From assembly GCF_037969725.1 (NCBI RefSeq), contig NZ_CP150203.1, positions 1,876,001 to 1,940,000 on the forward strand: 64,000 nt of DNA, given 5' to 3'. Under the pieces are notes generated by a model. That model saw only the letters and a program-made list of their open reading frames with translations. It had not been told where the DNA came from and searched no databases. Position 1 is the first letter of the stretch. Each line of letters begins with the position of its first letter. Shown here one piece after another: positions 8,739 to 17,216 of this stretch. The translations under genes and the position numbers were made by a program. This DNA comes from Paenibacillus sp. FSL W8-0426. GTDB taxonomy: Bacteria; Bacillota; Bacilli; Paenibacillales; Paenibacillaceae.

Positions 8739-9695
8739 GTGGAAGTATTGCGAATTTCGCCGCGGGGGTATTGCTACGGGGTTGTGGATGCGATGGTGTT
8801 GGCACGCCAGGCAGCGCGCAACCTTGATTTGCCCCGGCCTATATATATATTGGGCATGATCGTGCACAATCAACATGTAACGGATTCCTTTGAGGATGAA
8901 GGCATCATAACGCTGGACGGTCCGAATCGAATGGAAATCTTAAGCCAGGTGGAGAGCGGAACGGTTATATTTACGGCTCATGGCGTATCGCCTGAAGTAC
9001 GCAAACTGGCGCGGGAGAAAGGTTTGACCACCGTTGACGCGACCTGTCCGGACGTGACGAAAACCCATGATCTTATTCGGGAAAAAACGGCCGAGGGATA
9101 CGAGATCATTTACATCGGCAAAAAGAACCATCCTGAGCCTGAAGGAGCGATCGGCGTTGCGCCAGACAAGGTTCATCTGATCGAAAAGGAAGAAGAGATC
9201 GCCGAACTTGACGTGCCGGCAGGCAAAATATTGATTACCAATCAGACCACGATGAGCCAGTGGGACATTAAGCACATTATGAGCCGGCTTTTGGAGAAGT
9301 ATCCGGGTGCCGAGATCCACAATGAAATCTGTCTCGCGACCCAGGTCCGTCAGGAAGCCGTGGCAGAGCAGGCCGGTCAGGCGGATTTGGTTATTGTGGT
9401 TGGCGACCCGCGCAGCAACAACTCCAATCGACTGGCACAGGTGTCGGAAGAGATTGCGGGCGTTCGCGCTTACCGCGTCGGCGACGTGACCGAAATCAAG
9501 CAGGAATGGCTGCAAGACGTGGCCAAAGTGGCGGTAACTTCCGGCGCGTCGACGCCGACGCCGATTACGAAAGAAGTCATCGCTTACCTCGAGCAGTACG
9601 AACACGACAAACCGGAAACGTGGGAAATCAAGCGGACGGTGAACATGAGCAAGCTGCTTCCCCCTGTGCGCGAGAAGGCGCGCAACCATTCATAA
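8739..9695 (+). CDS. ispH: 4-hydroxy-3-methylbut-2-enyl diphosphate reductase
   Basis: Last step of the MEP isoprenoid pathway: reduces HMBPP to IPP and DMAPP using a [4Fe-4S] cluster. The GTG at 8739 is chosen because GCGGGTGG lies 7 bases before it and because it places the first cluster cysteine at position 12 (ISPRGYCYG), the canonical IspH number. The other cluster cysteines are in [12 protein letters not shown] and NEICLATQ. Further family signatures are [16 protein letters not shown], the catalytic TNQTTMSQ region and SGASTPTP. In-frame alternatives are TTG 8700 and ATG 8709. 318 residues, cytoplasmic. A strong terminator follows. Confidence 0.95.
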   Translation: MEVLRISPRGYCYGVVDAMVLARQAARNLDLPRPIYILGMIVHNQHVTDSFEDEGIITLDGPNRMEILSQVESGTVIFTAHGVSPEVRKLAREKGLTTVDATCPDVTKTHDLIREKTAEGYEIIYIGKKNHPEPEGAIGVAPDKVHLIEKEEEIAELDVPAGKILITNQTTMSQWDIKHIMSRLLEKYPGAEIHNEICLATQVRQEAVAEQAGQADLVIVVGDPRSNNSNRLAQVSEEIAGVRAYRVGDVTEIKQEWLQDVAKVAVTSGASTPTPITKEVIAYLEQYEHDKPETWEIKRTVNMSKLLPPVREKARNHS

Positions 9696-9720
9696 TGGGG
9701 TAAATGCATTCGGTTGAATG

Positions 9721-9763
9721 AAGCCGGCTTTTCAGATCTGAGATCTGAGAGGCCGGCTTTTTT
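9721..9763 (+). terminator. Terminator after ispH
   Basis: AAGCCGGC pairs with GCCGGCTT; an inner CAGATCT/AGATCTG pairing lengthens the stem; six T follow. Confidence 0.85.
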
Positions 9764-10153
9764 GAGGTTATAGACATACATTCCATATGAAGTATGATTG
9801 AAAAATGCAGTTAAAACGTTGAAGCGGCATGCAAGACATTTTCCAAGGGGGAAAGCAGAGCAACGAAACTTTTCTACATATATATAGCGACATTGATAGG
9901 GTGATGTACCAGATGAAGAAAATATTAAATTGGAGCATGCTGCTTTGCACAGAAAGTCTGTATACCAGAATAGATGGAGGTGTTTGTGGTACGAAAAGGT
10001 TTGACGATAAGGAAAAAACATGGTATATTCACTTTAACGGATAAAAGCTAAAAAGCTTAAAAGCGAACAAGCGTTTAAGTGGAAGAGAATTTGATCGTAT
10101 AATGACATCGATACATCTCAAGCGAGCTCTCATATATGAAAGGATGGATAATC
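9764..10153 (+). other. AT-rich leader region upstream of DAHP synthase
   Basis: A 390-bp gap without a convincing gene; a 71-codon open frame at 9829 has no ribosome site or family match. It holds a good promoter at 10001-10029 and a second TATAAT at 10098-10103 with a poor -35. No T-box or anti-terminator structure was recognised. Confidence 0.5.
10001..10029 (+). promoter_or_regulatory. Sigma-A type promoter of DAHP synthase gene
   Basis: TTGACG, 17-base spacer, TATATT; about 125 bp before the start codon. Confidence 0.7.
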
Positions 10154-11218
10154 ATGATCGTAATTGCAGGCAAGTCAGCCGCGGAGGAACAAATTCAGGA
10201 AATCGTGACCGTAATCGAAAAGGAAGGGCTTCAAGCTCATGTATCCCGAGGGGAAGATCGCACGATTATTGGTCTCATCGGCAAGGTGGAGCCAAAGATG
10301 GCCGAGCATTTGCGCCAAATGAAGGGCGTCGAAAATGTTGTGAAAATCTCGAAATCCTATAAACTGGCAAGCCGTGATTTCCACCCGTCCGACACGGTCA
10401 TCAACATTAAAGGCGTCGAAATCGGCGGAAAAGAACTGGTTGTCATGGGCGGACCTTGTGCTGTTGAATCGGCTGCACAGATCGACGAAATTGCCGGATT
10501 GGTCAAAGCTGCTGGCGGACAGGTGCTTCGCGGCGGAGCGTTCAAACCGCGCACAGGTCCATACAGCTTCCAAGGAACAGGCGTGGAAGGCTTGATCATG
10601 ATGGCCGAAGCGGGCAAGAAGCATGACCTGTTGACCATCACGGAAGTCATGACTCCCGAATACGTTGATATTTGTGCTGAATATGCGGACATTCTGCAGG
10701 TAGGCACACGTAACATGCAGAACTTTGACTTGCTGCGCAAATTGGGCGAGTGCGGGAAACCTGTTCTGCTAAAACGTGGATTCAGTGCGACATACGATGA
10801 ATTCCTTAACGCTGCCGAGTACATTCTGGCGGGGGGGAATCCAAATGTTATGCTGTGTGAACGCGGCATTCGTACGTTTGAAACGTACACGCGCAACACG
10901 CTTGACCTGTCTGCAATCCCTGTTCTGCAGTCCCTGAGTCATTTGCCGGTCATTTCCGACCCTAGCCATGGCACGGGCCGCCGCGAGCTCGTAGAGCCGA
11001 TGACGAAGGCCTCCGTGGCAGCTGGCGCGAACGGACTGATTATCGAGATGCATACCGACCCGGACAATTCCATGACGGGCGATGGCGTGCAATCCTTGTT
11101 CCCTGACCAATTTGCGGGCCTGCTGCAGGATCTGGAGAAGTTGGCTCCATTGGTGGGCAGAACGTTCAGCACGGCCAAACAGCCGGCAGATTTCTTCCCG
11201 GCCAGAGTGGGCGTTTAA
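10154..11218 (+). CDS. aroF: 3-deoxy-7-phosphoheptulonate (DAHP) synthase, AroF/AroA type
   Basis: Condenses phosphoenolpyruvate and erythrose 4-phosphate to DAHP, the first step of aromatic amino acid biosynthesis. 354 residues from ATG 10154 (AAGGATGG 6-8 bases upstream; the ATG at 10136 lacks a site). Residues 1-65 form a ferredoxin-like regulatory domain (MIVIAGKSAAEEQIQEIV) as in the Thermotoga-type enzymes, where it mediates feedback inhibition. The TIM barrel has VMGGPCAVES, RGGAFKPRTGPYSFQG, LQVGTRNMQNFDLL, VLLKRGFS and the metal-site motif DPSHGTGRR. It appears to be monocistronic. Confidence 0.95.
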   Translation: MIVIAGKSAAEEQIQEIVTVIEKEGLQAHVSRGEDRTIIGLIGKVEPKMAEHLRQMKGVENVVKISKSYKLASRDFHPSDTVINIKGVEIGGKELVVMGGPCAVESAAQIDEIAGLVKAAGGQVLRGGAFKPRTGPYSFQGTGVEGLIMMAEAGKKHDLLTITEVMTPEYVDICAEYADILQVGTRNMQNFDLLRKLGECGKPVLLKRGFSATYDEFLNAAEYILAGGNPNVMLCERGIRTFETYTRNTLDLSAIPVLQSLSHLPVISDPSHGTGRRELVEPMTKASVAAGANGLIIEMHTDPDNSMTGDGVQSLFPDQFAGLLQDLEKLAPLVGRTFSTAKQPADFFPARVGV

Positions 11219-11301
11219 CGTTTAATTCAATGATGTTTCGATTTTGCGCATAGACATATGATGTTGGGTAGCTGCCTAGATTGCCAAGTATACTGGTGAT
11301 C

Positions 11302-11322
11302 GGGGCAGGTGCCCTTTTTTTT
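11302..11322 (+). terminator. Terminator after DAHP synthase gene
   Basis: GGGCA and TGCCC form a short hairpin with a very small loop, followed by eight T. The T run is good, the stem weak. Confidence 0.45.
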
Positions 11323-11592
11323 AGATTAGAGATTAACTATCGTTTGGGTAAAGAGGAATGGAGCTGCCCCCATAAAATAGACCGCAAATTGTGGTAGAGC
11401 TCCGGGAAAAGCCCATATTTCGATGTCACATTTCACCTCCATTGAACGTATTTATTAATCAATACTGATAAGAAACATTTATATGGCAGGTAATATCCAA
11501 TATTTAGGACAAGATAGTGCCTGCTTTACCGCATTAAACTGGTCAAATACTGCATTTGCACTTTGTTACGAGAATTCAGAGAATTTATAAAA

Positions 11593-11609
11593 TGTGAGCA
11601 TATCTTACA
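11593..11609 (+). promoter_or_regulatory. GlnR/TnrA operator upstream of glnA
   Basis: TGTGAGCATATCTTACA fits the consensus TGTNA-N7-TNACA at every fixed position. Its centre lies about 72 bp before the predicted transcription start, upstream of the -35 box, a position more usual for activation than for promoter blocking. Confidence 0.7.
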
Positions 11610-11637
11610 TCTCCGCAAAAAATACCTTACATAAGTA

Positions 11638-11666
11638 TTGACGGTGTAAAGTCTGAGATTTATAAT
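11638..11666 (+). promoter_or_regulatory. Sigma-A promoter of glnA
   Basis: TTGACG, 17-base spacer, TATAAT; about 80 bp before the start codon. Confidence 0.75.
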
Positions 11667-11746
11667 GACGACAGAAAAAAATTCGAATATGAACATTTTC
11701 TTTAGCGGGGCTGTTTAATGTTCGGAAAATTTGGGAGGACGAATAC

Positions 11747-13171
11747 ATGTCGGTAGAAAACGTATTGAAATCAATTCAAGAGAACAACATCGAGTGGGTA
11801 GATTTTCGTTTCGTAGATTTGGCTGGTCGTGCGCATCACATTTCCTTGCCGGCTTCCGCCGTTGACGCAGACACCTTTGTGAATGGAGTTGCCTTTGACG
11901 GTTCCTCGATTGCAGGTTTCCGTGGAATTGAAGAGTCCGATATGGTTATGATGCCAGATCCTGAATCGACTTACGTCGATCCGTTCACTGCACATCCTAC
12001 GCTGAATGTTATGTGTGATATTTTCACACCGGACGGAGAGCGCTATGAGCGTGACCCACGCAGCATCGCTGTAAAGGCTGAAGCTTACCTGCAAGAAACA
12101 GGCATCGGTACAGCTGCATTCTTCGCACCAGAATCCGAGTTCTTCATTTTCGACGATGTACGTTACGAGAGCGGCACGAACAGTTCTTCCTACTACGTTG
12201 ATTCCGAAGAAGCTTCCTGGAACACCAACCGTAAAGAAGAAGGTGGAAACCTGGGCTTCAAGGTACGTACCAAAGGTGGTTATGTACCGGTTGCTCCAGT
12301 AGATACACAACAAGATATCCGCAGCGAAATGTGTCGCCTTCTTGAAGAAGCAGGCCTGTCCGTTGAACGTCATCACCATGAAGTGGCGACAGCAGGTCAA
12401 GCCGAAATCAACTTCCGTTTTGATACCTTGGTAAAAACAGCAGATAACCTGCTCGTATACAAATATATCGTTCACAACACAGCTCGCCAGTATGGCAAAA
12501 CGGCAACGTTCATGCCTAAACCGCTGTTCGGCGACAATGGTAGCGGAATGCACGTTCACCAATCGATCTTCAACGGCGATACCCCATTGTTCTATGAAAA
12601 AGGCGGATATGCCAACCTGAGCGAAATGGCTTTGCACTACATCGGCGGTATTCTGTACCATGCACCTGCGCTGATCGCTTTGACAAACCCAAGCACGAAC
12701 TCGTTCAAACGTTTGGTTCCTGGTTACGAAGCACCGGTTAACCTGGTTTACTCCAAAGGTAACCGTTCTGCAGCGGTACGTATTCCGGTTGCAGCCGTGA
12801 CACCTAAAGGTTGTCGTATCGAGTTCCGTACACCTGACTCCACAGCTAACCCATACTTGGCGTTCGCAGCCATGCTGATGGCCGGTCTGGACGGAATCAA
12901 ACGCAAAATCAACCCGACGGAGCTGGGTTACGGACCGCTTGACAAAAACATCTACGACCTGTCCGATGCTGACAAAGAAAACATCCGCAGCGTACCTGCT
13001 TCCCTCGAAGAAGCATTGGATGCTTTGGCAGCAGACCATGAGTTCTTGACTGAAGGTAACGTATTTACAAAAGAATTCATCGATAACTACATCAACCTGA
13101 AACGTGATGAAGCAAAATCCGTTGCGATTCGTATTCATCCACACGAATACAGCCTCTACTTCGACTGCTAA
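11747..13171 (+). CDS. glnA: Glutamine synthetase type I, GSI-beta-like
   Basis: Makes glutamine from glutamate, ammonia and ATP. 474 residues, 30 longer than the 444-residue GSI-alpha of Bacillus. Visible motifs are VAFDGSSIAGFRGIEESDM, FAPESEFFIFD, NFRFDTL, NGSGMHVHQS (ATP/glutamate site), KRLVPGYEAPVN and RIEFRTPDSTANPYLAF. The C-terminal segment NIYDLSDADKENI aligns with the adenylylation loop of GSI-beta enzymes, with Tyr403 at the modified position, and the region around 150-180 is longer than in GSI-alpha. This places it nearer the proteobacterial/actinobacterial type. No glnR or glnE is adjacent. Regulation by GlnR/TnrA is suggested by the upstream box. Confidence 0.93.
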   Translation: MSVENVLKSIQENNIEWVDFRFVDLAGRAHHISLPASAVDADTFVNGVAFDGSSIAGFRGIEESDMVMMPDPESTYVDPFTAHPTLNVMCDIFTPDGERYERDPRSIAVKAEAYLQETGIGTAAFFAPESEFFIFDDVRYESGTNSSSYYVDSEEASWNTNRKEEGGNLGFKVRTKGGYVPVAPVDTQQDIRSEMCRLLEEAGLSVERHHHEVATAGQAEINFRFDTLVKTADNLLVYKYIVHNTARQYGKTATFMPKPLFGDNGSGMHVHQSIFNGDTPLFYEKGGYANLSEMALHYIGGILYHAPALIALTNPSTNSFKRLVPGYEAPVNLVYSKGNRSAAVRIPVAAVTPKGCRIEFRTPDSTANPYLAFAAMLMAGLDGIKRKINPTELGYGPLDKNIYDLSDADKENIRSVPASLEEALDALAADHEFLTEGNVFTKEFIDNYINLKRDEAKSVAIRIHPHEYSLYFDC

Positions 13172-13205
13172 TCAGCCGACGAAGAATCGTGCTATTAATG
13201 AAGGA

Positions 13206-13240
13206 AAAACCTCCGGAACAACGTTTCCCGGAGGTTTTTT
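13206..13240 (+). terminator. Terminator after glnA
   Basis: ACCTCCGG pairs with CCGGAGGT around AACAACGTTTC, followed by six T. Confidence 0.85.
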
Positions 13241-13528
13241 CCTGATAAGATGGGGCGGGAAGTGGAATGGAAATTCGAATGAAGCGCATTTCCGGATTTT
13301 GCAGAAGCTTCTATCCAATATAGGCTGTCTTTTCACTCGGCGTATGGTGGCAGAATTTTTTTATTTTGATGTGGCAGTGCATTAACTTTGCAGGGCGATA
13401 AAGGAATTTGATTGCCCGGATCGTCGGCTACGGTGCTTATTGCCCTTGAAGTGGACAGGGAATACTGATATCATAGCGATAATATTTACTTCATATGTCA
13501 GTTACGGATGGAAAGGGTGGGGGAAGTT
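13241..13528 (+). other. Gap between glnA and serC with serC promoter
   Basis: No supported gene. A promoter with TTGAAG (13446-13451), a 17-base spacer and TATCAT (13469-13474) lies about 55 bp before serC. Confidence 0.5.
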
Positions 13529-14617
13529 TTGACAAAGAGAGCTTACAATTTTAATGCAGGACCAGCAGCATTGCCATTGGAGGTATTGGAAAGAGCCCAA
13601 GCCGAGTTCGTAGATTTCCGCAATACGGGCATGTCCATCATGGAGATGTCTCACCGTGGAGCCGTGTACGAATCTGTACATAACGAGGCGCAGGAACGTT
13701 TGCTGTCGCTGCTGGGCAACCCAAAAGGATACAAGGTATTGTTCCTTCAGGGCGGAGCGAGCACCCAATTCGCCATGCTGCCGCTGAATCTTCTTAGCGA
13801 AGGGAAGACTGCGAGCTACGTCATGACGGGCAGCTGGGCCAAAAAGGCGCTGGCTGAAGCGAAGCTGATCGGAGAGACACATATCGCCGCATCTTCCGAA
13901 GCCGACAAATACATGCGTTTGCCTGACGTTTCCAACCTGGATCTGCCTGCAAATGCGGCTTATGTGCACTTGACGTCCAATGAAACGATTGAAGGCACCC
14001 AGTTCAAAGCATTCCCGGACACAGGAGCCGTGCCGCTCATCGCAGACATGTCGAGTGACATTTTCTGCAAGCCTTTCGACTTGAATCAATTCGGCATGAT
14101 TTATGCCGGTGCTCAGAAAAACCTGGGGCCGTCCGGAATTACGGTGGTCATCGCCCGTGAAGAGCTGCTGAGCAGCTCGCCAAAAACGATCCCGACGATG
14201 TTCCGTTACAGCACGCACCTGGACAACAATTCCCTCTACAACACACCGCCTTCCTTCTCGGTATACATGGTAAATGAAGTGTTGAAATGGATCGAGGAGC
14301 AGGGCGGACTGGCTGGCATCGAACAGAAAAACGTCAAAAAAGCAGAGCTTCTTTATAACGCCATCGATGCTTCCCAAGGCTTCTATCGCGGTTGCGTCGA
14401 TGCTTCCGATCGCTCTCTGATGAACGTGACGTTCCGTCTTGCTACGGAGGAGCTGGAAAAACAATTCATCAAAGCGTCAGAACAAGAAGGGTTCGTCGGT
14501 CTGAAAGGACACCGCAGCGTAGGCGGTCTTCGTGCCTCCATTTACAATGCGGCACCTTATGAGAGCGTAAAAGCATTGACCGATTTCATGAACCATTTCC
14601 AACAAACGAACGGTTAA
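13529..14617 (+). CDS. serC: Phosphoserine aminotransferase
   Basis: Converts 3-phosphohydroxypyruvate and glutamate to phosphoserine (serine pathway, also used in pyridoxal phosphate synthesis). 362 residues from TTG 13529, which follows AAGGGTGGGGGA and gives the family-typical start MTKRAYNFNAGPAALP; an in-frame ATG at 13508 has no ribosome site. The pyridoxal phosphate lysine is Lys197 in YAGAQKNLGPSG. Other matches are MSIMEMSHRG, FLQGGASTQFAMLPLNLL, HLTSNETIEGTQF and the C-terminal GHRSVGGLRASIYNA. It has its own promoter and terminator; serA and serB are not nearby. Confidence 0.95.
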   Translation: MTKRAYNFNAGPAALPLEVLERAQAEFVDFRNTGMSIMEMSHRGAVYESVHNEAQERLLSLLGNPKGYKVLFLQGGASTQFAMLPLNLLSEGKTASYVMTGSWAKKALAEAKLIGETHIAASSEADKYMRLPDVSNLDLPANAAYVHLTSNETIEGTQFKAFPDTGAVPLIADMSSDIFCKPFDLNQFGMIYAGAQKNLGPSGITVVIAREELLSSSPKTIPTMFRYSTHLDNNSLYNTPPSFSVYMVNEVLKWIEEQGGLAGIEQKNVKKAELLYNAIDASQGFYRGCVDASDRSLMNVTFRLATEELEKQFIKASEQEGFVGLKGHRSVGGLRASIYNAAPYESVKALTDFMNHFQQTNG

Positions 14618-14681
14618 CGAGCAGTATCGCAGCATTGGCTGGCGGCCATGGCTATGGACGCGCGGCATAATGTGATGCCAA

Positions 14682-14718
14682 GGCCTCCCACATTTGACGT
14701 GTGGGGGGCTTTTCTTTT
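14682..14718 (+). terminator. Terminator after serC
   Basis: GCCTCCCACA pairs with TGTGGGGGGC (one G-U pair) around TTTGACG, followed by TTTTCTTTT. Confidence 0.85.
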
Positions 14719-14866
14719 AAGATAGCAGAAAGCATGCGCATCGGAGCAGCGGACGCATTAGATGGCGAACAAGCAGCCGTTGAAGGGGAGTGCGCCGAAT
14801 AAAAACGACTTGAAGCGTGTACATTACATTACATTTCATGAACACATAAAAGGAGATTGAACACAT

Positions 14867-15331
14867 ATGGCATTACACATCGTTCTGGTTGAACCTGAAA
14901 TCCCGGCAAATACAGGCAATATTTCGCGGACTTGCGCAGCAACGGGTGCGCATCTTCATCTGGTGCGTCCGTTGGGCTTTCGAACGGATGACGCTACATT
15001 GAAACGTGCCGGATTGGATTATTGGCATGCCGTGCATATCGAATACCATGATTCGTTTGAAGAGGTACAGCAGAAATACCCGGAGGGGCGTTTTTTTTAT
15101 GCGACAACCAAGGCGAAAAACCGGTATAGCGACTTCGAGTTCCGTGACGGGGACTTTTTTGTGTTTGGCAAAGAAACCAAAGGTTTGCCGCCCGAGCTGA
15201 TTGCCGCCAATCCGGAAACGGCCATGAGAATGCCGATGACAGGGGATGTGAGATCTCTCAATTTATCCAATTCCGCGGCGATCATCGTATATGAAGCATT
15301 GCGTCAGCTCCAATTTCCGGGTCTGGACTAA
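14867..15331 (+). CDS. trmL: tRNA (cytidine/uridine-34 2'-O)-methyltransferase TrmL
   Basis: SPOUT-superfamily enzyme that methylates the ribose of the wobble base in certain tRNA-Leu species. 154 residues, the normal length for the minimal TrmL/YibK. ATG 14867 follows AAAAGGAGAT. Motif 1 EPEIPANTGNISRTCAATGAHLHLVRPLGF and the knot-forming SAM site FGKETKGLP, then MRMPMTGDVRSLNLSNSAAI are all present; the first string runs through several family blocks. It stands alone between serC and the AbrB-like gene. Confidence 0.94.
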   Translation: MALHIVLVEPEIPANTGNISRTCAATGAHLHLVRPLGFRTDDATLKRAGLDYWHAVHIEYHDSFEEVQQKYPEGRFFYATTKAKNRYSDFEFRDGDFFVFGKETKGLPPELIAANPETAMRMPMTGDVRSLNLSNSAAIIVYEALRQLQFPGLD

Positions 15332-15334
15332 TCG

Positions 15335-15362
15335 TTGACACCAGAAAGAGCGCGGGTAAAAT
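15335..15362 (+). promoter_or_regulatory. Sigma-A type promoter of the AbrB-like gene
   Basis: TTGACA, 16-base spacer, TAAAAT, starting right after the trmL stop. Confidence 0.5.
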
Positions 15363-15418
15363 TCAGCAAAAAAACAATTTTCAAAAAAAAGGACAAAAAA
15401 TGTTTATTTCCAGCAGGA

Positions 15419-15427
15419 TTCGACAAA
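15419..15427 (+). promoter_or_regulatory. Candidate Spo0A box before the AbrB-like gene
   Basis: TTCGACAAA is the exact reverse of the 0A-box TTTGTCGAA. It lies about 75 bp upstream of the start and downstream of the TTGACA promoter. Bacillus abrB is repressed by Spo0A through such boxes. A single 9-mer can occur by chance. Confidence 0.45.
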
Positions 15428-15501
15428 TGCCCGGCGAATCTATAAACATAGTACAAATGTACCTAGAAATTTAGAGTTCGATAGGAGAGGTGTGCCTTAG
15501 C

Positions 15502-15756
15502 ATGAAACCAGCAGGAGTTGTCCGCAAGGTTGACCAATTGGGTAGAATCGTATTGCCTAAATCTTTGCGCAAAAGGTATCAAATGAATGAAGGGGATCCA
15601 GTAGAGATTTTAGTCCAAGGGGACCATATCATTTTGGAGAGATATCGTCCGAAGTGCATTTTCTGTGGATCGATGGAAGAAGTGAACGAGTTCAAAGAGC
15701 GTTACATATGCGCACAGTGTTTGACGGACATGACCCAACTTCCGCAACTTGGGTAA
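15502..15756 (+). CDS. AbrB-family transition-state regulator with C-terminal Cys4 motif
   Basis: 84 residues from ATG 15502 (AGGAGAGG about 11 bases before; an in-frame GTG at 15490 overlaps that site). Residues 1-50 form the swapped-hairpin AbrB DNA-binding domain: GVVRKVDQLGRIVLPKSLRKRYQM, then GDPVEILVQGDHIILERY. The C-terminal part has CIFCG and CAQC spaced by 18 residues, a likely zinc knuckle not present in Bacillus AbrB but seen in related Bacillota regulators. AbrB proteins repress stationary-phase functions. A Spo0A-box-like site upstream would fit. Strong terminator follows. Confidence 0.9.
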   Translation: MKPAGVVRKVDQLGRIVLPKSLRKRYQMNEGDPVEILVQGDHIILERYRPKCIFCGSMEEVNEFKERYICAQCLTDMTQLPQLG

Positions 15757-15764
15757 TTCAATAA

Positions 15765-15796
15765 AGCCATGGAGTCTCGTGCTCCATGGCTTTTTT
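15765..15796 (+). terminator. Terminator after AbrB-like gene
   Basis: GCCATGGAG pairs with CTCCATGGC around TCTCGTG, followed by six T. Confidence 0.9.
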
Positions 15797-15839
15797 AGGT
15801 TGCAGAGAACTCGTATATTTTCAGCCGGTCTGAAGGAAA

Positions 15840-16751
15840 TTAATTCAAGAGCGGTAAAATGCTGTCCCAGATCGCGTTCAAAATGCCCTGCATGTTCTCT
15901 TCCTGACTATTGACGGCAACGACCGCCTGCTGCTTGGGCAGAACCACACAAAGCTGGCCATAAGCGCCATCCGCACGGTAAGCATCATGGGAACACATCC
16001 AGAATTGATAACCGTATCCTTCCCCCCAGTCTCCGTCGCCCGTTGTTTCGATTTGTTTGCGGGTTGACCTACGAATCCATTCGGCAGGCACCAGCTGCGA
16101 GCCTTTCCAGCTGCCTTCCTGCAGCAGAAATTGTCCGAAGCGGCTGAGTTCCTCGTTGCTGATCTGCAAACCGGCACATCCCAGCGTTATGCCAAGTGGA
16201 GACGTTTCCCACGCTACGTTATGAATGCCTAGCGGTTCGAACAAGCGCGGGGTCAGGTAATTCTTCACCGTCTGGCCAGCGGCTGCCTGGAACAGTGCCG
16301 AAATCATGAACGTATCGCCGCTGCTGTACGTGAAATGCTCGCCAGGCAAACGATCCAGCGCTAGGGACATATAATGTTTGACCCAATCGTTCTCCTTCAA
16401 AGCGGCCCGTTCATCTGCAAATAAAGGAGGAGTGTCATGTCCGGAAGACATCCGGAGCAAATCGATCAGGCGAAGCTCTCTTGAAGACAAGGCAGTTGGA
16501 TGATTCTGGGGTAATACATCATAAGCAAAGTACTCCCCAAGCCGGGTATCCAGCCGCAACAGGCCTTCTTCAAGCGCAAGCCCGATCGCCATGCACGTAA
16601 AAGATTTGCTGATCGAATGCTGCACCCGGCGGCAGTCCTTGCTTCGATCCCAGGCCGAGATGAGTTCTCCATGCTGGAGGACACGAATGGAATATACATT
16701 CAAACCTTGTTCATCGATCGAACGAACAAACTGATTCGGCAGAGTAGACAT
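15840..16751 (-). CDS. Serine hydrolase of the class C beta-lactamase/esterase family
   Basis: 303 residues from the ATG at 16751, chosen because AAAGGAG lies 8 bases upstream; the in-frame start at 16775 lacks one. The nucleophile motif SISK (in QHSISKSFTC) matches the SxxK of penicillin-binding-like hydrolases. The second motif is YSSG rather than YxN, as in many EstB-like or 6-aminohexanoate-hydrolase-like members. WGEGYGYQFW and GAYGQLCVVLP fit the C-terminal core. No signal peptide is seen, so it is probably cytoplasmic and not a resistance enzyme. It is divergent from the beta-glucan operon and shares its intergenic region. Substrate unknown. Confidence 0.85.
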   Translation of the reverse strand: MSTLPNQFVRSIDEQGLNVYSIRVLQHGELISAWDRSKDCRRVQHSISKSFTCMAIGLALEEGLLRLDTRLGEYFAYDVLPQNHPTALSSRELRLIDLLRMSSGHDTPPLFADERAALKENDWVKHYMSLALDRLPGEHFTYSSGDTFMISALFQAAAGQTVKNYLTPRLFEPLGIHNVAWETSPLGITLGCAGLQISNEELSRFGQFLLQEGSWKGSQLVPAEWIRRSTRKQIETTGDGDWGEGYGYQFWMCSHDAYRADGAYGQLCVVLPKQQAVVAVNSQEENMQGILNAIWDSILPLLN

Positions 16752-16983
16752 CAGGTGCTCCTTTCCATGATCCAATCCGCGAGGGAAGGGAGGTGAAACG
16801 TTTTCTTAAATCCGTTTACAAAATTCGAATTTATGTTAGTACAATCCGCGAATGATGTCAATGAACAATGTACATTGGGTTACTAATCGGATGAAAATTA
16901 GTAATAAAAGGGTGAAACCCAAGGTGATTTCCACTTAAATCGAGCCAATATCCATAAAATAACGCAAAAAAACAAAAAGGTTA

Positions 16984-17013
16984 TTGACAGGATTTACTCA
17001 TCGGGATTATGAT
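16984..17013 (+). promoter_or_regulatory. Sigma-A promoter of the beta-glucan operon
   Basis: TTGACA, 18-base spacer, TATGAT. The predicted start falls at about 17020, the first base of operator 1. Confidence 0.6.
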
Positions 17014-17019
17014 TTACTC

Positions 17020-17043
17020 GAAACGATTCGAAGAAATCGCTTC
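17020..17043 (+). promoter_or_regulatory. Operator 1, palindromic repressor site
   Basis: GAAACGATT, 6 bases, AATCGCTTC: inverted repeat with one mismatch, placed over the predicted transcription start. The CG-centred half sites look like LacI-family operators. Confidence 0.55.
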
Positions 17044-17096
17044 CAAGTGAAAAGTGCTGTTTTTCAGTCTATGTAAATAAACGTCAACCTACTTTT

Positions 17097-17120
17097 GAAA
17101 CGATTCGAGAAAATCGTTTC
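17097..17120 (+). promoter_or_regulatory. Operator 2, perfect palindromic repressor site
   Basis: GAAACGATT, CGAGAA, AATCGTTTC: perfect 9-bp inverted repeat with the same half site as operator 1, 77 bp downstream. A further partial copy GAATCGTT follows at 17121-17128. Confidence 0.6.
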
Positions 17121-17216
17121 GAATCGTTAGCACATTTTGGGGGATTCACGAAGACTGCAACAGAAAAGGCTGCGAGAGAACAGTACACCAACAGCCAAAC
17201 AAGAAAGGAGTTGCAA

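Larger units (their letters stand above)
11323..11746 (+). other. Long control region of glnA
   Basis: 424 bp, AT-rich, no convincing coding potential. Its 3' half holds a GlnR/TnrA box at 11593-11609 and a promoter at 11638-11666. Confidence 0.6.
16752..17216 (+). other. Divergent control region of the beta-glucan operon
   Basis: 465 bp, AT-rich, no supported gene. It holds a TTGACA...TATGAT promoter at 16984-17013 and two related palindromes at 17020-17043 and 17097-17120. Confidence 0.6.

Noticed and set aside
9829..10044. 71-codon open frame upstream of DAHP synthase
   Set aside because: No ribosome site, overlaps the DAHP synthase promoter and shows no protein-like features.
11771..13144. 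457-codon open frame antisense to glnA
   Set aside because: It mirrors the codon bias of the glnA gene, has no ribosome site or known domain, and glnA is certain.
16790..16810. Possible catabolite-response element (GTGAAACGTTTTC) before the divergent genes
   Set aside because: One base is missing relative to the cre consensus spacing, so I did not call it.
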